A stretch of DNA of 64,000 bases from Paenibacillus_D sp047238105 (GTDB lineage Bacteria; Bacillota; Bacilli; Paenibacillales; Paenibacillaceae): positions 5,270,001-5,334,000 of the forward strand of contig NZ_JBDFMD010000001.1 in NCBI RefSeq assembly GCF_047238105.1, written 5' to 3'. The notes under the pieces are model-generated. The model was not told where the DNA came from. It did no database searches and saw nothing but the letters and a program-made list of their open reading frames with translations. The translations under genes were made by a program, and so were the position numbers. Every line of letters starts with the position of its first letter. Position 1 is the stretch's first letter. Shown here piece after piece: positions 52,734-62,482 of this stretch.

Positions 52734-53894
52734 ATGAAAATTACAGATGTCACCACGCTGATCGTCTACGCTTATCGCACGAATTGGACATTTGTCCAGA
52801 TCCATACGGATGAAGGCATTACCGGAGTGGGAGAGGCTACGCTGGAATACAACGAACAGGCCTTGCTGGGCGCAATCGAGGATATCAAGCCCTATCTGAT
52901 CGGTCAGAACCCGCTGGACATCGAGGCTCATTATGCGAGGATTTACAGAGACCGTTATTTCCGGGGAGGCCCGGTGTTCATGTCGGCACTGAGCGCGGTC
53001 GAGACCTGTCTGTGGGATATTAACGGCAAGTCTCTCGGGGTGCCGGTCTATCGTCTGCTGGGCGGGAAGTGCCGCGATCGTATCAAGATCTATGCCAATG
53101 GCTGGTTTGCCAATGCGAGCAAGCCGGAGGAGTTTGCCAGGCAAGCTGTGCAGGCGTGTGAGCGGGGCATCCGTGCGCTCAAATGGGATCCGTTCGGCAA
53201 AGCCTATCTGACGCTCACCAATGCGGAGCTGGACAAAGCGCTGCAATGCATCGGCGCTGTCAGGGAAGCTGTAGGCAGCGAGGTGGATCTGTTGATCGAG
53301 GGGCACGGCCGCTTCAATATCCCGACCGCCGTACAGGTCGCGCGCGAGCTCGAACCGTTCAAGCCGCTCTTTTTCGAAGAGCCGATTGCTCCCGATTATA
53401 TGGAGGGGCTGGGCCAGGTCAAGGAACGCAGCCGCATCGCGATTGCGGCAGGTGAGCGTCTGTATTCCAAGTTTGAGTTCAGGGATCTGCTCGCACGCGA
53501 AGCGGTAGACTTCATCCAGCCGGATGTCAGTCATGCCGGCGGGATCATGGAATGCAAGAAGATCGCCGCGATGGCAGAGAGCTACCACATCCCCTTTGCT
53601 CCGCACAACCCGAGCGGACCTGTCGCCAATGCCGCCACGCTCCAGCTGGCTGCCTGTGTACCGAACTTTTACATTTTGGAGATTATGCTGACCGATGTGC
53701 CCTGGCGCAGCGGGTTGACTGACGAGTCGCTTATATTGGAAGACGGTTGCCTCCGGATCCCGGACAAACCCGGCATCGGCATCACCATTGATGAGGAAGA
53801 GGCTCGGCGCTATCCGTGGAAGCCGGTGCAGCTGCGCCACTATACAGGAGAGCTTACGGCGATCCGTCCGCCCGAGGCCGTTCCTTATTTCTAA
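52734..53894 (+). CDS. Enolase-superfamily sugar-acid dehydratase (galactonate dehydratase-like)
   Basis: Mandelate racemase/muconate lactonising type enzyme, 386 residues. Visible: catalytic region LKWDPFG, metal ligands in IEGHGRF, FEEPI and AAGERL, QPDVSHAGG, and PHNPSGPVANAA with the His typical of D-galactonate dehydratases (DgoD). It dehydrates a sugar acid to a 2-keto-3-deoxy acid. GGGGAGAGG precedes the ATG. Controlled by the divergent GntR gene; the SDR gene follows 21 bases later. The exact stereochemistry of the acid is not decided. Confidence 0.9.
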   Translation: MKITDVTTLIVYAYRTNWTFVQIHTDEGITGVGEATLEYNEQALLGAIEDIKPYLIGQNPLDIEAHYARIYRDRYFRGGPVFMSALSAVETCLWDINGKSLGVPVYRLLGGKCRDRIKIYANGWFANASKPEEFARQAVQACERGIRALKWDPFGKAYLTLTNAELDKALQCIGAVREAVGSEVDLLIEGHGRFNIPTAVQVARELEPFKPLFFEEPIAPDYMEGLGQVKERSRIAIAAGERLYSKFEFRDLLAREAVDFIQPDVSHAGGIMECKKIAAMAESYHIPFAPHNPSGPVANAATLQLAACVPNFYILEIMLTDVPWRSGLTDESLILEDGCLRIPDKPGIGITIDEEEARRYPWKPVQLRHYTGELTAIRPPEAVPYF

Positions 53895-53915
53895 TCTTGA
53901 AGGGAGTGTACGAGG

Positions 53916-54689
53916 ATGGCGTTTGAAGAGCGGCTGATTATGATCACGGGAGCTGCCCGGCATACCGGGTATGCCTTGGCGGATTTCTTCCTGGCCAGGG
54001 GGGCGACGGTGGTCGTCAATGACAGAGCATCAGATCAGGTGGCCCAGGCGGTGGCCAGGCTCCGTGCTGTCCATGGCGAGCGTGCTGTCGAAGGTGCGGC
54101 GGATATTACGGATGAGGCGGCGGTCGGCCGATTGTTCGAGCGTCTTATGGGCAGCTACGAGAGACTGGATGTGCTGATCAATAATGCCTGTCTGCAGGCA
54201 GTAGGGTTTGATTTTTTGACGGGGCGCTATGCGGATTGGAAACAGGTTCTCGATGTTAATGTGAACGGAATGTTCCTGGTCTCGCAGCATGCGGCCAACT
54301 GGATGAAGGCGGGGGGCGGCGGCGCGATCATCCATATCGGATCCACCGCCGCGACCGATGCGATCCGGTCCCGCAGTCCTTACGTCGCCAGCAAGGGCGC
54401 AGTCGATGCCTTGACCAAAGCGATGGCGCTGGATCTTGCCGGTCATGGCATCCGGGTCAACGCGGTCATCCCGGGTTATGTGCGGACGACTCGATGGGAT
54501 GCGATCAGCGACGCGGACGTGGACAGCCGCCGAGCCAATATCCCGTTGGGCGCAGAGGCGGAATACGAGGATGTAGCGCATGCTGCCGCGTTTCTTGCCG
54601 GCAGGCAGGCGAGGAATATTACTGGCACGCGATTGGTCGTCGACGGCGGGTTGACCGCGCAGCTCGTACCTGAGTCGCTGGAGATCTGA
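53916..54689 (+). CDS. Short-chain dehydrogenase/reductase (SDR)
   Basis: NAD(P)-dependent oxidoreductase, 257 residues. Cofactor loop TGAARHTGYALA, NNA motif LINNACL, catalytic Ser-Tyr-Lys in IIHIGSTAATD and SPYVASKGAVD, and the C-terminal VVDGGLTA. GAAGGGAGTG precedes the ATG. It is second in the operon with the dehydratase and could oxidise the parent sugar or reduce a later product. Confidence 0.92.
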   Translation: MAFEERLIMITGAARHTGYALADFFLARGATVVVNDRASDQVAQAVARLRAVHGERAVEGAADITDEAAVGRLFERLMGSYERLDVLINNACLQAVGFDFLTGRYADWKQVLDVNVNGMFLVSQHAANWMKAGGGGAIIHIGSTAATDAIRSRSPYVASKGAVDALTKAMALDLAGHGIRVNAVIPGYVRTTRWDAISDADVDSRRANIPLGAEAEYEDVAHAAAFLAGRQARNITGTRLVVDGGLTAQLVPESLEI

Positions 54690-54750
54690 CGAGACAGCCT
54701 CGACAAGATAAACGTTAGATCTTGGCGAAGCATCCAGGCCAGCAGAAAAA

Positions 54751-55362
54751 GTGCCTTGCAGCACGGCGAATCGCCGACTCCCGCGCTCTAAGGGAAGAAA
54801 AGTGCGTTGCAGCACGGCGAATCGCCGACTCCGGCGCTCTAAGGGAAGAAAAGTGCCTTGCAGCACGGCGAATCGCTGATCCCGGCGCTCTAAGGGAAGA
54901 AAAGTGCCTTGCAGCACGGCGGACGGCGGACTCCCGCGCTCTAAGGGAAGAAAAGTGCCTTACAGCACGGCGAATCGCCAACTCCCACGCTCTAAGGGAA
55001 GAAAAGTGCCTTGCAGCACGGCGAATCGCCGACTCCCGCGCTCTAAGGGAAGAAAAGTGCCTTGCAGCACGGCGGACGGCGGACTCCCGCGCTCTAAGGG
55101 AAGAAAAGTGCCTTGCAGCACGGCGAATCGCCGACTCCGGCGCTCTAAGGGAAGAAAAGTGCCTTGCAGCACGGCGGACGGCGGACTCCCGCGCTCTAAG
55201 GGAAGAAAAGTGCCTTGCAGCACGGCGAATCGCCAACTCCCACGCTCTAAGGGAAGAAAAGTGCCTTACAGCACGGCGAATCGCCAACTTCCACGCTCTA
55301 AGGGAAGAAAAGTGCCTTACAGCACGGCGAATCGCCAACTCCCGCGCTCTAAGGGAAGAAAA
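54751..55362. repeat. Twelve tandem 51-bp repeats
   Basis: Units begin (GTGCcTTGCAGCACGG) at 54751, 54802, 54853 and so on every 51 bases to 55312, twelve in all and without spacers. Inside each: GTGC..GCAC and, in most, CGGCGA-A-TCGCCG, followed by CTCTAAGGGAAGAAAA. Three units carry CGGCGGACGGCGG instead, and others TCGCCAAC. Because 51 is a multiple of three, several frames stay open by accident; no ribosome site or protein family supports coding. Confidence 0.95.
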
Positions 55363-55410
55363 GGGCAGCCCCTCAGTCAACTGCGATGACTGAGGGGCTG
55401 CCCCATTTTT
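55363..55410. terminator. Bidirectional terminator, perfect 17-bp stem
   Basis: GGGCAGCCCCTCAGTCA pairs exactly with its complement at 55387-55403 around a seven-base loop; TTTTT follows on the plus strand and TTTTCTT on the minus strand. It ends the ABC operon and abuts the last 51-bp unit. Confidence 0.9.
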
Positions 55411-55495
55411 ACACTTAGCGGCAGAAAGGGCCGCTGCGGGCAGCTCCAATCGTAGCTTGCTGCTCCAACCACAGCTTATGGCCTTTCAACCTAGA

Positions 55496-57058
55496 TTATT
55501 GATTTTCCAGAAAAGCCGCCTTCAGCTCTTCCAGAATTTTTTGATAGTCTGCGGAGTTCATAATGCCCTCGACGTATTTGTCCCAGTCCGCTTCCGTAAT
55601 CTGACCCATCACGTATTTGACTTTCATATCTTCCAATGTACGCGTCAGGTCGCCCCATCTCGAACCAAGTGTCGGCGAGTAGAGGTTGGAGGCAGGATTG
55701 GAGTAGGTCGATACTTCATTGGAACGTTCATAGACTTGCTCCAGATGCGCCAGACGGTCTGGCTCGGCGTCATTGAGCTGCGCGTTCATCATGCCGTTGT
55801 AGAAGTCGCCTGGCCAGCCATAGCCTTCGATCGCTTCGTTTTTGTAGGTATCATTGACCACAGGCTTGCCATCAACGACTTCATGATGGATCCCTTCGAT
55901 GCCTTCCTTCGTCAGATGAACCATATATTCCTCGGAGGTCATATAATCGATCACGGACAGGATGCGCGGGATATCCTCCTCAGCGACCTTGGAGCTGATC
56001 ATCAGGTTCGTCCAGAAGCCGGTTGTCATATTGGTCACATAGCCTTTAGGACCTTCCAGCGGCAGCAGTGTCAGCGCGTCGGCCGTAGGCACGACATCAC
56101 GCAATTGCTGCAGGAAGCTTGGGATCGTCAATTGGTGGATGTTGGAGGCGACTGCGGCAAAGGTGCCTTGGCGACGGAACATCGCTTGCACCGTGCCTTC
56201 AACGACCGGGAATTCCGGATGCAGGACACGCTCGTCGTAGAGCTCCTTCAGCCAGTTCAGGTAATCCTTGTACTCGGGCATAAAGTTCTGGTATACGAAG
56301 TTGCCTTCCTCATCCGGAGACCAGTTCTGAACGCCTGTGAACGCATTGGCAAATATGGTATTGACGTCCTTGAGCGCATAGCCGTACATCTCCGGCGGGT
56401 TGCTGGCAGCCTTGATGAAGGCCGTGAACTCTTCGATGTTCGTCGGCGGTTCCATGCCAAGCTCATCCAGGATGTCCTTGCGGATCGTGATACCGTCCCA
56501 TACAGGCGGACTGGAGTGACGCGGAATGCCATAGATCTTGCCTTGGTAATGAATATTTTCCCACGTGCTCTCCGGATAACGGTTCAGGTTCGGGTATTGC
56601 TCGCGCAGCTCAGGTGTACCCAGATAAGGCGTCAGATCATGGAACAGGCCTTCCTGGATCGCCTGATGGACGACGGAGGTATACATCTGTGCCGAGCCAG
56701 TCTCGACCTGGATGACATCTGTGACATCCCCCGTGGTCAGAGCCACATTGGTTCGTTCTTCATAGCCGTTGTTGGGTACCCACTCGAATTGAAGCACGCT
56801 GTTCGTGTCTTCCTGGATCTTCTTGATCACTTCATCATTGCCGGTAGGCGGTGTACCCCATGCCATATGCATCCAGCTGATCTCGATCGGCTCAAGCGGC
56901 TCGTCAGACGGCGTGTTCTGTTCGCCCGAGTTGGCTGGCGGCGTGCTCGGCGTATTGGTGGCCGGGCTGTTGGTATTGCTGCTGCAAGCTGTGGCAATCA
57001 TAGTAAAGCTGAGCAGAAGCGCCAATGTTGCGCGGATCCCTTTTTTCTTTTGGATCAT
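55496..57058 (-). CDS. Extracellular solute-binding lipoprotein of the second sugar ABC system
   Basis: Oligosaccharide-binding lipoprotein, 520 residues. Lipobox IATAC with Cys at about 25, a Thr/Pro/Asn-rich spacer, then the type 1 binding fold (GIPRHSSPPVWDGITIRKDIL near residue 190). GAGGGTACAAC precedes the ATG. It is last in the operon after the two permeases. The ligand is probably a plant or microbial polysaccharide fragment, not defined. Confidence 0.92.
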   Translation of the reverse strand: MIQKKKGIRATLALLLSFTMIATACSSNTNSPATNTPSTPPANSGEQNTPSDEPLEPIEISWMHMAWGTPPTGNDEVIKKIQEDTNSVLQFEWVPNNGYEERTNVALTTGDVTDVIQVETGSAQMYTSVVHQAIQEGLFHDLTPYLGTPELREQYPNLNRYPESTWENIHYQGKIYGIPRHSSPPVWDGITIRKDILDELGMEPPTNIEEFTAFIKAASNPPEMYGYALKDVNTIFANAFTGVQNWSPDEEGNFVYQNFMPEYKDYLNWLKELYDERVLHPEFPVVEGTVQAMFRRQGTFAAVASNIHQLTIPSFLQQLRDVVPTADALTLLPLEGPKGYVTNMTTGFWTNLMISSKVAEEDIPRILSVIDYMTSEEYMVHLTKEGIEGIHHEVVDGKPVVNDTYKNEAIEGYGWPGDFYNGMMNAQLNDAEPDRLAHLEQVYERSNEVSTYSNPASNLYSPTLGSRWGDLTRTLEDMKVKYVMGQITEADWDKYVEGIMNSADYQKILEELKAAFLENQ

Positions 57059-57116
57059 TTGTTGTACCCTCCTAATTTGGCTGTAATATATATTCTAGAG
57101 AATACTCTCTCTAAAA

Positions 57117-57995
57117 TCATCCCTTGACGGATCCGATCAGGACCCCTTTTGCAAAATACTTCTGCAGGAACGGATAGACCATAAGGATCGGTGCGACAAC
57201 GATGATGATCGTCGCCATCTTTACCGTCTCCGGCGGCATCTGAACGATATTGTCCATCTGCGAAGCTACAGCGCTGTCGACAAACTGTGAAGCGTTGGAC
57301 GCCAGTACGACCTGCTGCAGGATCACTTGAAGCGTCCACTTGGTTGCATCCCTCAGGTACAGCAGGGCGGAGAAGTAGACGTTCCAGTAATTGACCGCGA
57401 AGAACAGGGTGAAGGCGGCCAGCGGCGCTTTGGACAGCGGCAAGATGATGCGGAAGTATGTCTGCATGTCATTGCACCCGTCGATTTTGGCCGAGTCCTC
57501 AAGCTCAGATGGGATGGACTGATAGAAGCTCTTCAAGACGAGCAAGGACCAGGCATTCGTAAGGGTCGGCAGGATCAAGGCCCACAGGCTGTCGATCAGT
57601 CCGAGCTGGCGAACCAGCAAGTAGTTGGGGATCATCCCCGGACTGAACAGCATGGTGAACAGGACGAGCAGCAGGATAACATTGCGCCCAGGCAGATGGT
57701 TTTTGGACAGCATGTACGCAAAAGAGCTGCTTAGGATCAGTGCCAGCGGCGTACCGACAGCGGTGATGAACAAGGTTGATTTGAGCGCGTTGATCACCGC
57801 GCTGCCGGACAGAATGTACTGGTACGCATCAAGCGACCATTGTTTCGGCCACAAGATCAATTGGTTCGGAACATACACTTCGGGGGCGGTGAACGATACC
57901 GCAAGCACGTAGACGAGCGGGAAGAGCATCGCTGCCGCCACGAGAAACAAGAAGGTGTTGATACTGAAGCGGTACAAGTAATCGTTTCTTACCAT
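57117..57995 (-). CDS. Sugar ABC transporter permease, YtcP/AraQ type
   Basis: 292 residues, six hydrophobic segments, ATPase-docking loop (ELEDSAKIDGCNDMQTYFRI), and end motif FAKGVLIGSVKG. It overlaps the previous permease by seven bases (translational coupling). Part of the importer that faces the YesM/YesN pair. Confidence 0.93.
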   Translation of the reverse strand: MVRNDYLYRFSINTFLFLVAAAMLFPLVYVLAVSFTAPEVYVPNQLILWPKQWSLDAYQYILSGSAVINALKSTLFITAVGTPLALILSSSFAYMLSKNHLPGRNVILLLVLFTMLFSPGMIPNYLLVRQLGLIDSLWALILPTLTNAWSLLVLKSFYQSIPSELEDSAKIDGCNDMQTYFRIILPLSKAPLAAFTLFFAVNYWNVYFSALLYLRDATKWTLQVILQQVVLASNASQFVDSAVASQMDNIVQMPPETVKMATIIIVVAPILMVYPFLQKYFAKGVLIGSVKG

Positions 57996-58948
57996 ATGCC
58001 TTCATATCCTTTCTTTCGTACCCAAGAGTTAGCGCCCAGTATAAGGATCAGGCCAACGAAGGATTTGAATATCCCTACAGCCGTACTGTAGCTGAACTGA
58101 CCTCCCTGGATCCCCACCTTGTACACGTAAGTGTCGAACACTTCCGCAACATTTAGCACGAGAGGGTTCTGCATCAGCCATAGCTGCTCAAAATTCACTT
58201 CCAGAATGTTGCCCAGGCCGAGAATAAACAGGATAATGACTGTTGGAATGATCGAGGGGATAGTCACATTCCAAATCTTGGAGAACTTGCCCGCGCCATC
58301 GATCTCTGCCGCTTCATAGAGGGCAGGATTGACGCCGGCGATCGCCGCCAGGTAGATGATCGTGTTCCAGCCGACATCCTTCCACAGTCCCTGGAGCAGG
58401 ATGATCGGGTAGAAGTAGTTCTCCGCCATCAGGAAGCGCACCTTCTCCGCTCCCAAGAAGACGAGAAACTTATTGACCAGTCCGACCTCGGTGGAGAGGA
58501 AGACGAAGGTCAGACTCGCGATAACGACCCACGAGATAAAATGCGGCAAATAGATGATCGTCTGTACCGTGCGTTTGTATTTCTGCGACCGAACCTCATT
58601 AAGAATCAGTGCCAGCAGGATCGGTGCAGGGAACAGGAAGATTATGCCGAGCGCACTAAGCAAAAGCGTGTTGCGAAAGATCATCCAAAAATCCGGTTCG
58701 TTGAACAATCTTACAAAATGCGCGAAGCCGACAAATTCGCTGTCCAGGAAACCCCTTATCGGGCTATAGTTCTGAAAGGCGATGATGATGCCGCCCATCG
58801 GCACATATTTGAAGAGGATGAAGAAAAGAATACCCGGCAAGCCAAGCAGATACAAAAACCGGTTTTTGTACAGCTGAAGCAGCAGACCGGAGCGCCGCCG
58901 CTTTGGCTTTTGCTTGACAGAAGCGATGGACGTCGTGTTTAATTCCAA
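57989..58948 (-). CDS. Sugar ABC transporter permease, LplB type
   Basis: 319 residues with six hydrophobic segments, the family N-terminal pattern FKYVPMGGIIIAFQNY and the docking loop (ALYEAAEIDGAGKFSKIWNVT). First gene of the minus-strand operon. ATPase not encoded here. Divergent from the sensor kinase gene across a 119-base gap that must hold both promoters. Confidence 0.93.
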   Translation of the reverse strand: MELNTTSIASVKQKPKRRRSGLLLQLYKNRFLYLLGLPGILFFILFKYVPMGGIIIAFQNYSPIRGFLDSEFVGFAHFVRLFNEPDFWMIFRNTLLLSALGIIFLFPAPILLALILNEVRSQKYKRTVQTIIYLPHFISWVVIASLTFVFLSTEVGLVNKFLVFLGAEKVRFLMAENYFYPIILLQGLWKDVGWNTIIYLAAIAGVNPALYEAAEIDGAGKFSKIWNVTIPSIIPTVIILFILGLGNILEVNFEQLWLMQNPLVLNVAEVFDTYVYKVGIQGGQFSYSTAVGIFKSFVGLILILGANSWVRKKGYEGIW

Positions 58949-59067
58949 AGTACAGGCCTCGCTTTCGTGAAAGTTGTGATATTGTCATTTTACTCGGCCT
59001 TTGAAAAGGGATACATGGCATTCTTCGTACTTTGATGCACTTTTAGTTACTTTCGGAGGTGGACCGG

Positions 59068-60831
59068 TTGAAGCTTCAGATGAACATATTCCGCAAAATT
59101 TTATTGACGATCATCGTGCTCATGACACCAATTTTGTTATTGTTCCTCTACTCCAACCGGACCAGCGAGCGGGTTGTCAGCGAGGAGATCAACGCCTCGA
59201 GCCTCAAGCAATTGGCGTTTTTCCAGAGTCAGGTAGAGACAAATGTGCAGCATCTCAATCTGTTCGCCGTCTCGCTAAGCACAGACAGTGCAGTAAGAAG
59301 ATTTCAGGAAATGAATTATGATAGCGCTTACCAAATGGTGGAAGTAAAGCAATGGATACTGGAGAAGCTGTGGACGCACAATGCGCTGGGGAGCTGGTCC
59401 AACCAGCTGACGGTATTCTCGCCCCGCCTCAATACAGGTGTGACGACGCTGGCTTCTCTCCGATATGAAGAAAAGTTCGGACAAGAAAATATATCTACCG
59501 AATGGGTGTATCGCCCCAATGATCTGTACGTCGCCGGCGGCGAACGCTATACGTTTGTGAAGCATCAGGTGCTTCCCAAATCGGCCGTAAACGATATTGC
59601 CCAGGCCAGTCTGATCGTGGAGGTCGGCTTTACGGAGGATAATATCGTGACGATGCTGGATCACTTCAAGCGGGGCGGCAAGGGGGATCCGTTCTTTTAC
59701 CATCCCGATTATATGCCGATCACGAACCGGTCGGTGAACAAGGAGCTCATCCCGGAAGTCATCTATCAGCTGCGGCCGGATACGCTGGGCGACACCGGCA
59801 GCCGGATGATCACCCTGGAGGGAGAGGATTATCTCGTCAATTATGTACGAAGCGACTCGCTGGGCTGGCATCTGATCGACTATTTGCCGGTGCAAGAGAT
59901 TCTGCTGCCTATCACGGTCAGCCGGTATACGTTCTACGGCGCGGCCGGCTTGCTGGTCATCTTCGGCATCGTGGCCGCCTATCTGCTGTACCGGAATGTC
60001 CAGGTGCCGATCGTCCAGCTGATCCGCAGTGTGCAGCGGCTCAAGATGGGGGACTACTCGGTACGGATCGACCGGCGCAGGAGCAGCGGCGAGTTCGACT
60101 TTCTGTTCAACCGCTTCAATGAGATGGCAGAGCAGATCCAGGAGCTGTTCGAGCAGGTCTACCAAGCGACGATGCGGACGCAGGAGGCGACGCTCAAGCA
60201 GCTGCAATCGCAGATCAATCCCCATTTCCTCTACAATTGCTTCGCCTTTATCAAGAGCATGGCCCAACTGGGCAAGACGGAGCCGGTAGTGGAGATGGCG
60301 CTCAATCTGAGCAAATATTACCGGTATACGACCCGAGTAGAGACGCAAACGACGACAATCCGGGAGGAATTGGCGCTGATCGGCAACTATCTGACGATCC
60401 AGCAGATGCAGATGCAGCGCTTTACCTTCCGGATCGAGGTGCCGGAGCGCATGCTGGACGTGCAGATCCCCAGGCTGCTGATCCAGCCGATCGTGGAAAA
60501 TGCGGTCGTCCATGGCATCGAACCGATGGAGTCGGGCAAAGGAGAGGTATATATCTATGGCGTGAGTGCTGGCGGCGAGCATCGCATCGTTGTCGAGGAC
60601 AATGGCGCAGGCATAGGTCCCGTACAATTGATGCATCTGCAGCGGACGCTGCAAGCGCCACTGGGCGAAGAGATGGGCTGCGGCTTGTGGAATGTCAACC
60701 AGCGGCTGGTGCACCAGTTCGGCAAGGGGGCGGGGCTCGACATCGCCTCCTCCGCCTCGGGCGGCTGTATCATGACGTTGCGCTGGACGGACGAAGCGGG
60801 CGAAGAGAGAGGAGCGGGAGCGGATGATTAA
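59068..60831 (+). CDS. YesM-type sensor histidine kinase
   Basis: Membrane sensor of the LytS/YesM group, about 587 residues. Two membrane helices (about 10-30 and 290-312) flank an outside sensor domain. HAMP follows (about 315-365), then His_kinase with the phospho-His in INPHFLYNCFAFIKSM, and a HATPase (VENAVVHGIEP, EDNGAGI, GCGLWNVNQRL). TTG 59068 lies seven bases after GGAGGT; GTG 59059 is too close. It pairs with the overlapping regulator and probably senses the sugar handled by the divergent ABC importer. Confidence 0.92.
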   Translation: MKLQMNIFRKILLTIIVLMTPILLLFLYSNRTSERVVSEEINASSLKQLAFFQSQVETNVQHLNLFAVSLSTDSAVRRFQEMNYDSAYQMVEVKQWILEKLWTHNALGSWSNQLTVFSPRLNTGVTTLASLRYEEKFGQENISTEWVYRPNDLYVAGGERYTFVKHQVLPKSAVNDIAQASLIVEVGFTEDNIVTMLDHFKRGGKGDPFFYHPDYMPITNRSVNKELIPEVIYQLRPDTLGDTGSRMITLEGEDYLVNYVRSDSLGWHLIDYLPVQEILLPITVSRYTFYGAAGLLVIFGIVAAYLLYRNVQVPIVQLIRSVQRLKMGDYSVRIDRRRSSGEFDFLFNRFNEMAEQIQELFEQVYQATMRTQEATLKQLQSQINPHFLYNCFAFIKSMAQLGKTEPVVEMALNLSKYYRYTTRVETQTTTIREELALIGNYLTIQQMQMQRFTFRIEVPERMLDVQIPRLLIQPIVENAVVHGIEPMESGKGEVYIYGVSAGGEHRIVVEDNGAGIGPVQLMHLQRTLQAPLGEEMGCGLWNVNQRLVHQFGKGAGLDIASSASGGCIMTLRWTDEAGEERGAGADD

Positions 60832-62446
60832 CCTGTTGATCGTAGACGACCACAAGCATATCGTAGAAGATATGCAGGGGACGATAGATTGGAAGAGTCT
60901 GTCGGTGACGGAGGTCAGGGGAGCATACTCCGGGACCATGGCGCTCGAGGCGATGGAAGAGAAGCCGGCCGATATCGTCATTACCGACATCAAGATGCCA
61001 GGCATGACGGGCTTGGAGCTGGTCGCCGCGATTCGCGCGCGGTGGCCGCAGACCAAATGCATCGTGCTCTCGGGCTTTGCCGAATTTGAATACGCCAGAC
61101 AGGCGATCCTGGCCCAGACCTCGGAATATCTGCTTAAGCCGGCAGGCAATGAAGAGATCATCGAGGTGATGGAGCGGGTCATCAAGGAATGGACGCAGGA
61201 GCGGGAGAGCGATTCGCTGCATCAGCGGGCGCTGATGACGCTGCGGGCCAATCTGCCGCGGCTGCGCGAGAATCTGCTGCTCGATCTCCTGCAGAAGCGG
61301 AGCGTCTCGGCGCGCGCAATTGTGGAACAGGTGAGGCGGTATGAGCTGGACTTCGAGGTGGGCGACGAGGTGGCGATGCTGATGATCCGGCTCGAGGACG
61401 AGTTCGCCGATTACGACGAGCAGAGCGTCGCCCTGTTTGAATTTGCCGTCCGCAATATGGCGGAAGAAGTATTCGGGCAGCGATATGCGCTCTGGCACTG
61501 CAAGGATCCGCATGACTATCTGGTTTTCCTGGTCAAGCGCAGGTCTGGCGATGATAGGCAGCAGGAAGCGCTGCGGTTCGAGGCGCTTGCGGAAGAGCTG
61601 CAGCTCAGTGTGAAGGAATATTTGAAGGGGAGCATCTCGATTCTCGCCAGCAGCTGGGGGGTGTTTCCGGCGAGCATCGGTCCGCTGTACCAGGAGGCGC
61701 TGTATAGCTTTCGGCAACGCGTAGGCGATGAACGCGAGTTCTTCCTGACGATCGAGAGCAAATCGGACGGCCTGCCGATCGAATCGATCGAAAGCCTGTA
61801 CGATCCGCCGACCTTCCGGCAGCTGTTCGAGGCGGGACGCTTCGAGAAGATCGAGGACAAGATGGCGGTCATCTTCGAGGAACTGAGCCGGCGCTGGGGC
61901 GATTCGCAGGAGCATATCCTGGAGGTGTTCTTCGAGCTGGCGGGGTCGTTCAGCTATATTATGCACAAGAACGGACGGCGGCTGCATGACCTGATGGCGC
62001 CTGCCGATTACGAGCGGCTGGTCGGCGCCGGGCCGTTCCAGACCATTCGCCAGCTGCAGGAGTGGAGCGGCCGGGCATTCCGGCTGCTGCAGCAGGAGAT
62101 GAACAAGGAGACCGTCCACAATCGCTCGTCCGTCGTCCAACAGATACATGAGTATATCGAGCGGCATATGGACCGGGATGTATCGGTGCAGACGCTGGCC
62201 GATCACGTCTATCTCCACCCCTCCTATCTCTCGCGCGTATACAAGGTGGAGACCGGGGAGAGCATCAGCGACTATCTGTACCGGTACCGGATGGAGAAGG
62301 CGGCCTATCTGCTGAAGAACACGTCGGACCGTATCTATGAGATTACAGCGAGCCTCGGTTACCAGAATCCGCAGTATTTCATCAAGATCTTCAAGAAGTA
62401 TTACGGCATCACGCCGCAGGAATACCGGGATAAGAACAGCTCATGA
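60824..62446 (+). CDS. YesN-type response regulator, AraC family
   Basis: Partner of the kinase, overlapping it by eight bases. N-terminal receiver (about 1-120; acidic pair VDD, phospho-Asp in ITDIKMPGM, Lys in YLLKPAG), a middle linker domain, and a C-terminal AraC DNA-binding domain (about 440-540; VQTLADHVYLHPSYLSRVYK, ITASLGYQNPQYFIKIFKK). 540 residues. It most likely activates the divergent ABC operon and possibly the beta-helix gene that follows. Confidence 0.94.
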   Translation: MINLLIVDDHKHIVEDMQGTIDWKSLSVTEVRGAYSGTMALEAMEEKPADIVITDIKMPGMTGLELVAAIRARWPQTKCIVLSGFAEFEYARQAILAQTSEYLLKPAGNEEIIEVMERVIKEWTQERESDSLHQRALMTLRANLPRLRENLLLDLLQKRSVSARAIVEQVRRYELDFEVGDEVAMLMIRLEDEFADYDEQSVALFEFAVRNMAEEVFGQRYALWHCKDPHDYLVFLVKRRSGDDRQQEALRFEALAEELQLSVKEYLKGSISILASSWGVFPASIGPLYQEALYSFRQRVGDEREFFLTIESKSDGLPIESIESLYDPPTFRQLFEAGRFEKIEDKMAVIFEELSRRWGDSQEHILEVFFELAGSFSYIMHKNGRRLHDLMAPADYERLVGAGPFQTIRQLQEWSGRAFRLLQQEMNKETVHNRSSVVQQIHEYIERHMDRDVSVQTLADHVYLHPSYLSRVYKVETGESISDYLYRYRMEKAAYLLKNTSDRIYEITASLGYQNPQYFIKIFKKYYGITPQEYRDKNSS

Positions 62447-62450
62447 ATAT

Positions 62451-62482
62451 AAGCCCCGTTCCGAAGTTCAGGACGGGGCTTT
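62451..62482 (+). terminator. Terminator after the response regulator
   Basis: AAGCCCCGTTCC and GGACGGGGCTT form a stem with one bulged T; the T-run is short (TTT). Confidence 0.7.

Noticed and set aside
54751..55362. CRISPR array
   Set aside because: Units abut directly with no spacers, and no cas genes are present.
54715..55449. Long open frames on both strands across the 51-bp array (repeat proteins of 17-residue units)
   Set aside because: Open only because the unit is a multiple of three without stops; several frames are open at once, no ribosome site, and no known protein repeat.
59275..61185. 636-codon minus-strand frame opposite yesM
   Set aside because: Shadow; spans two overlapping, well-supported genes.
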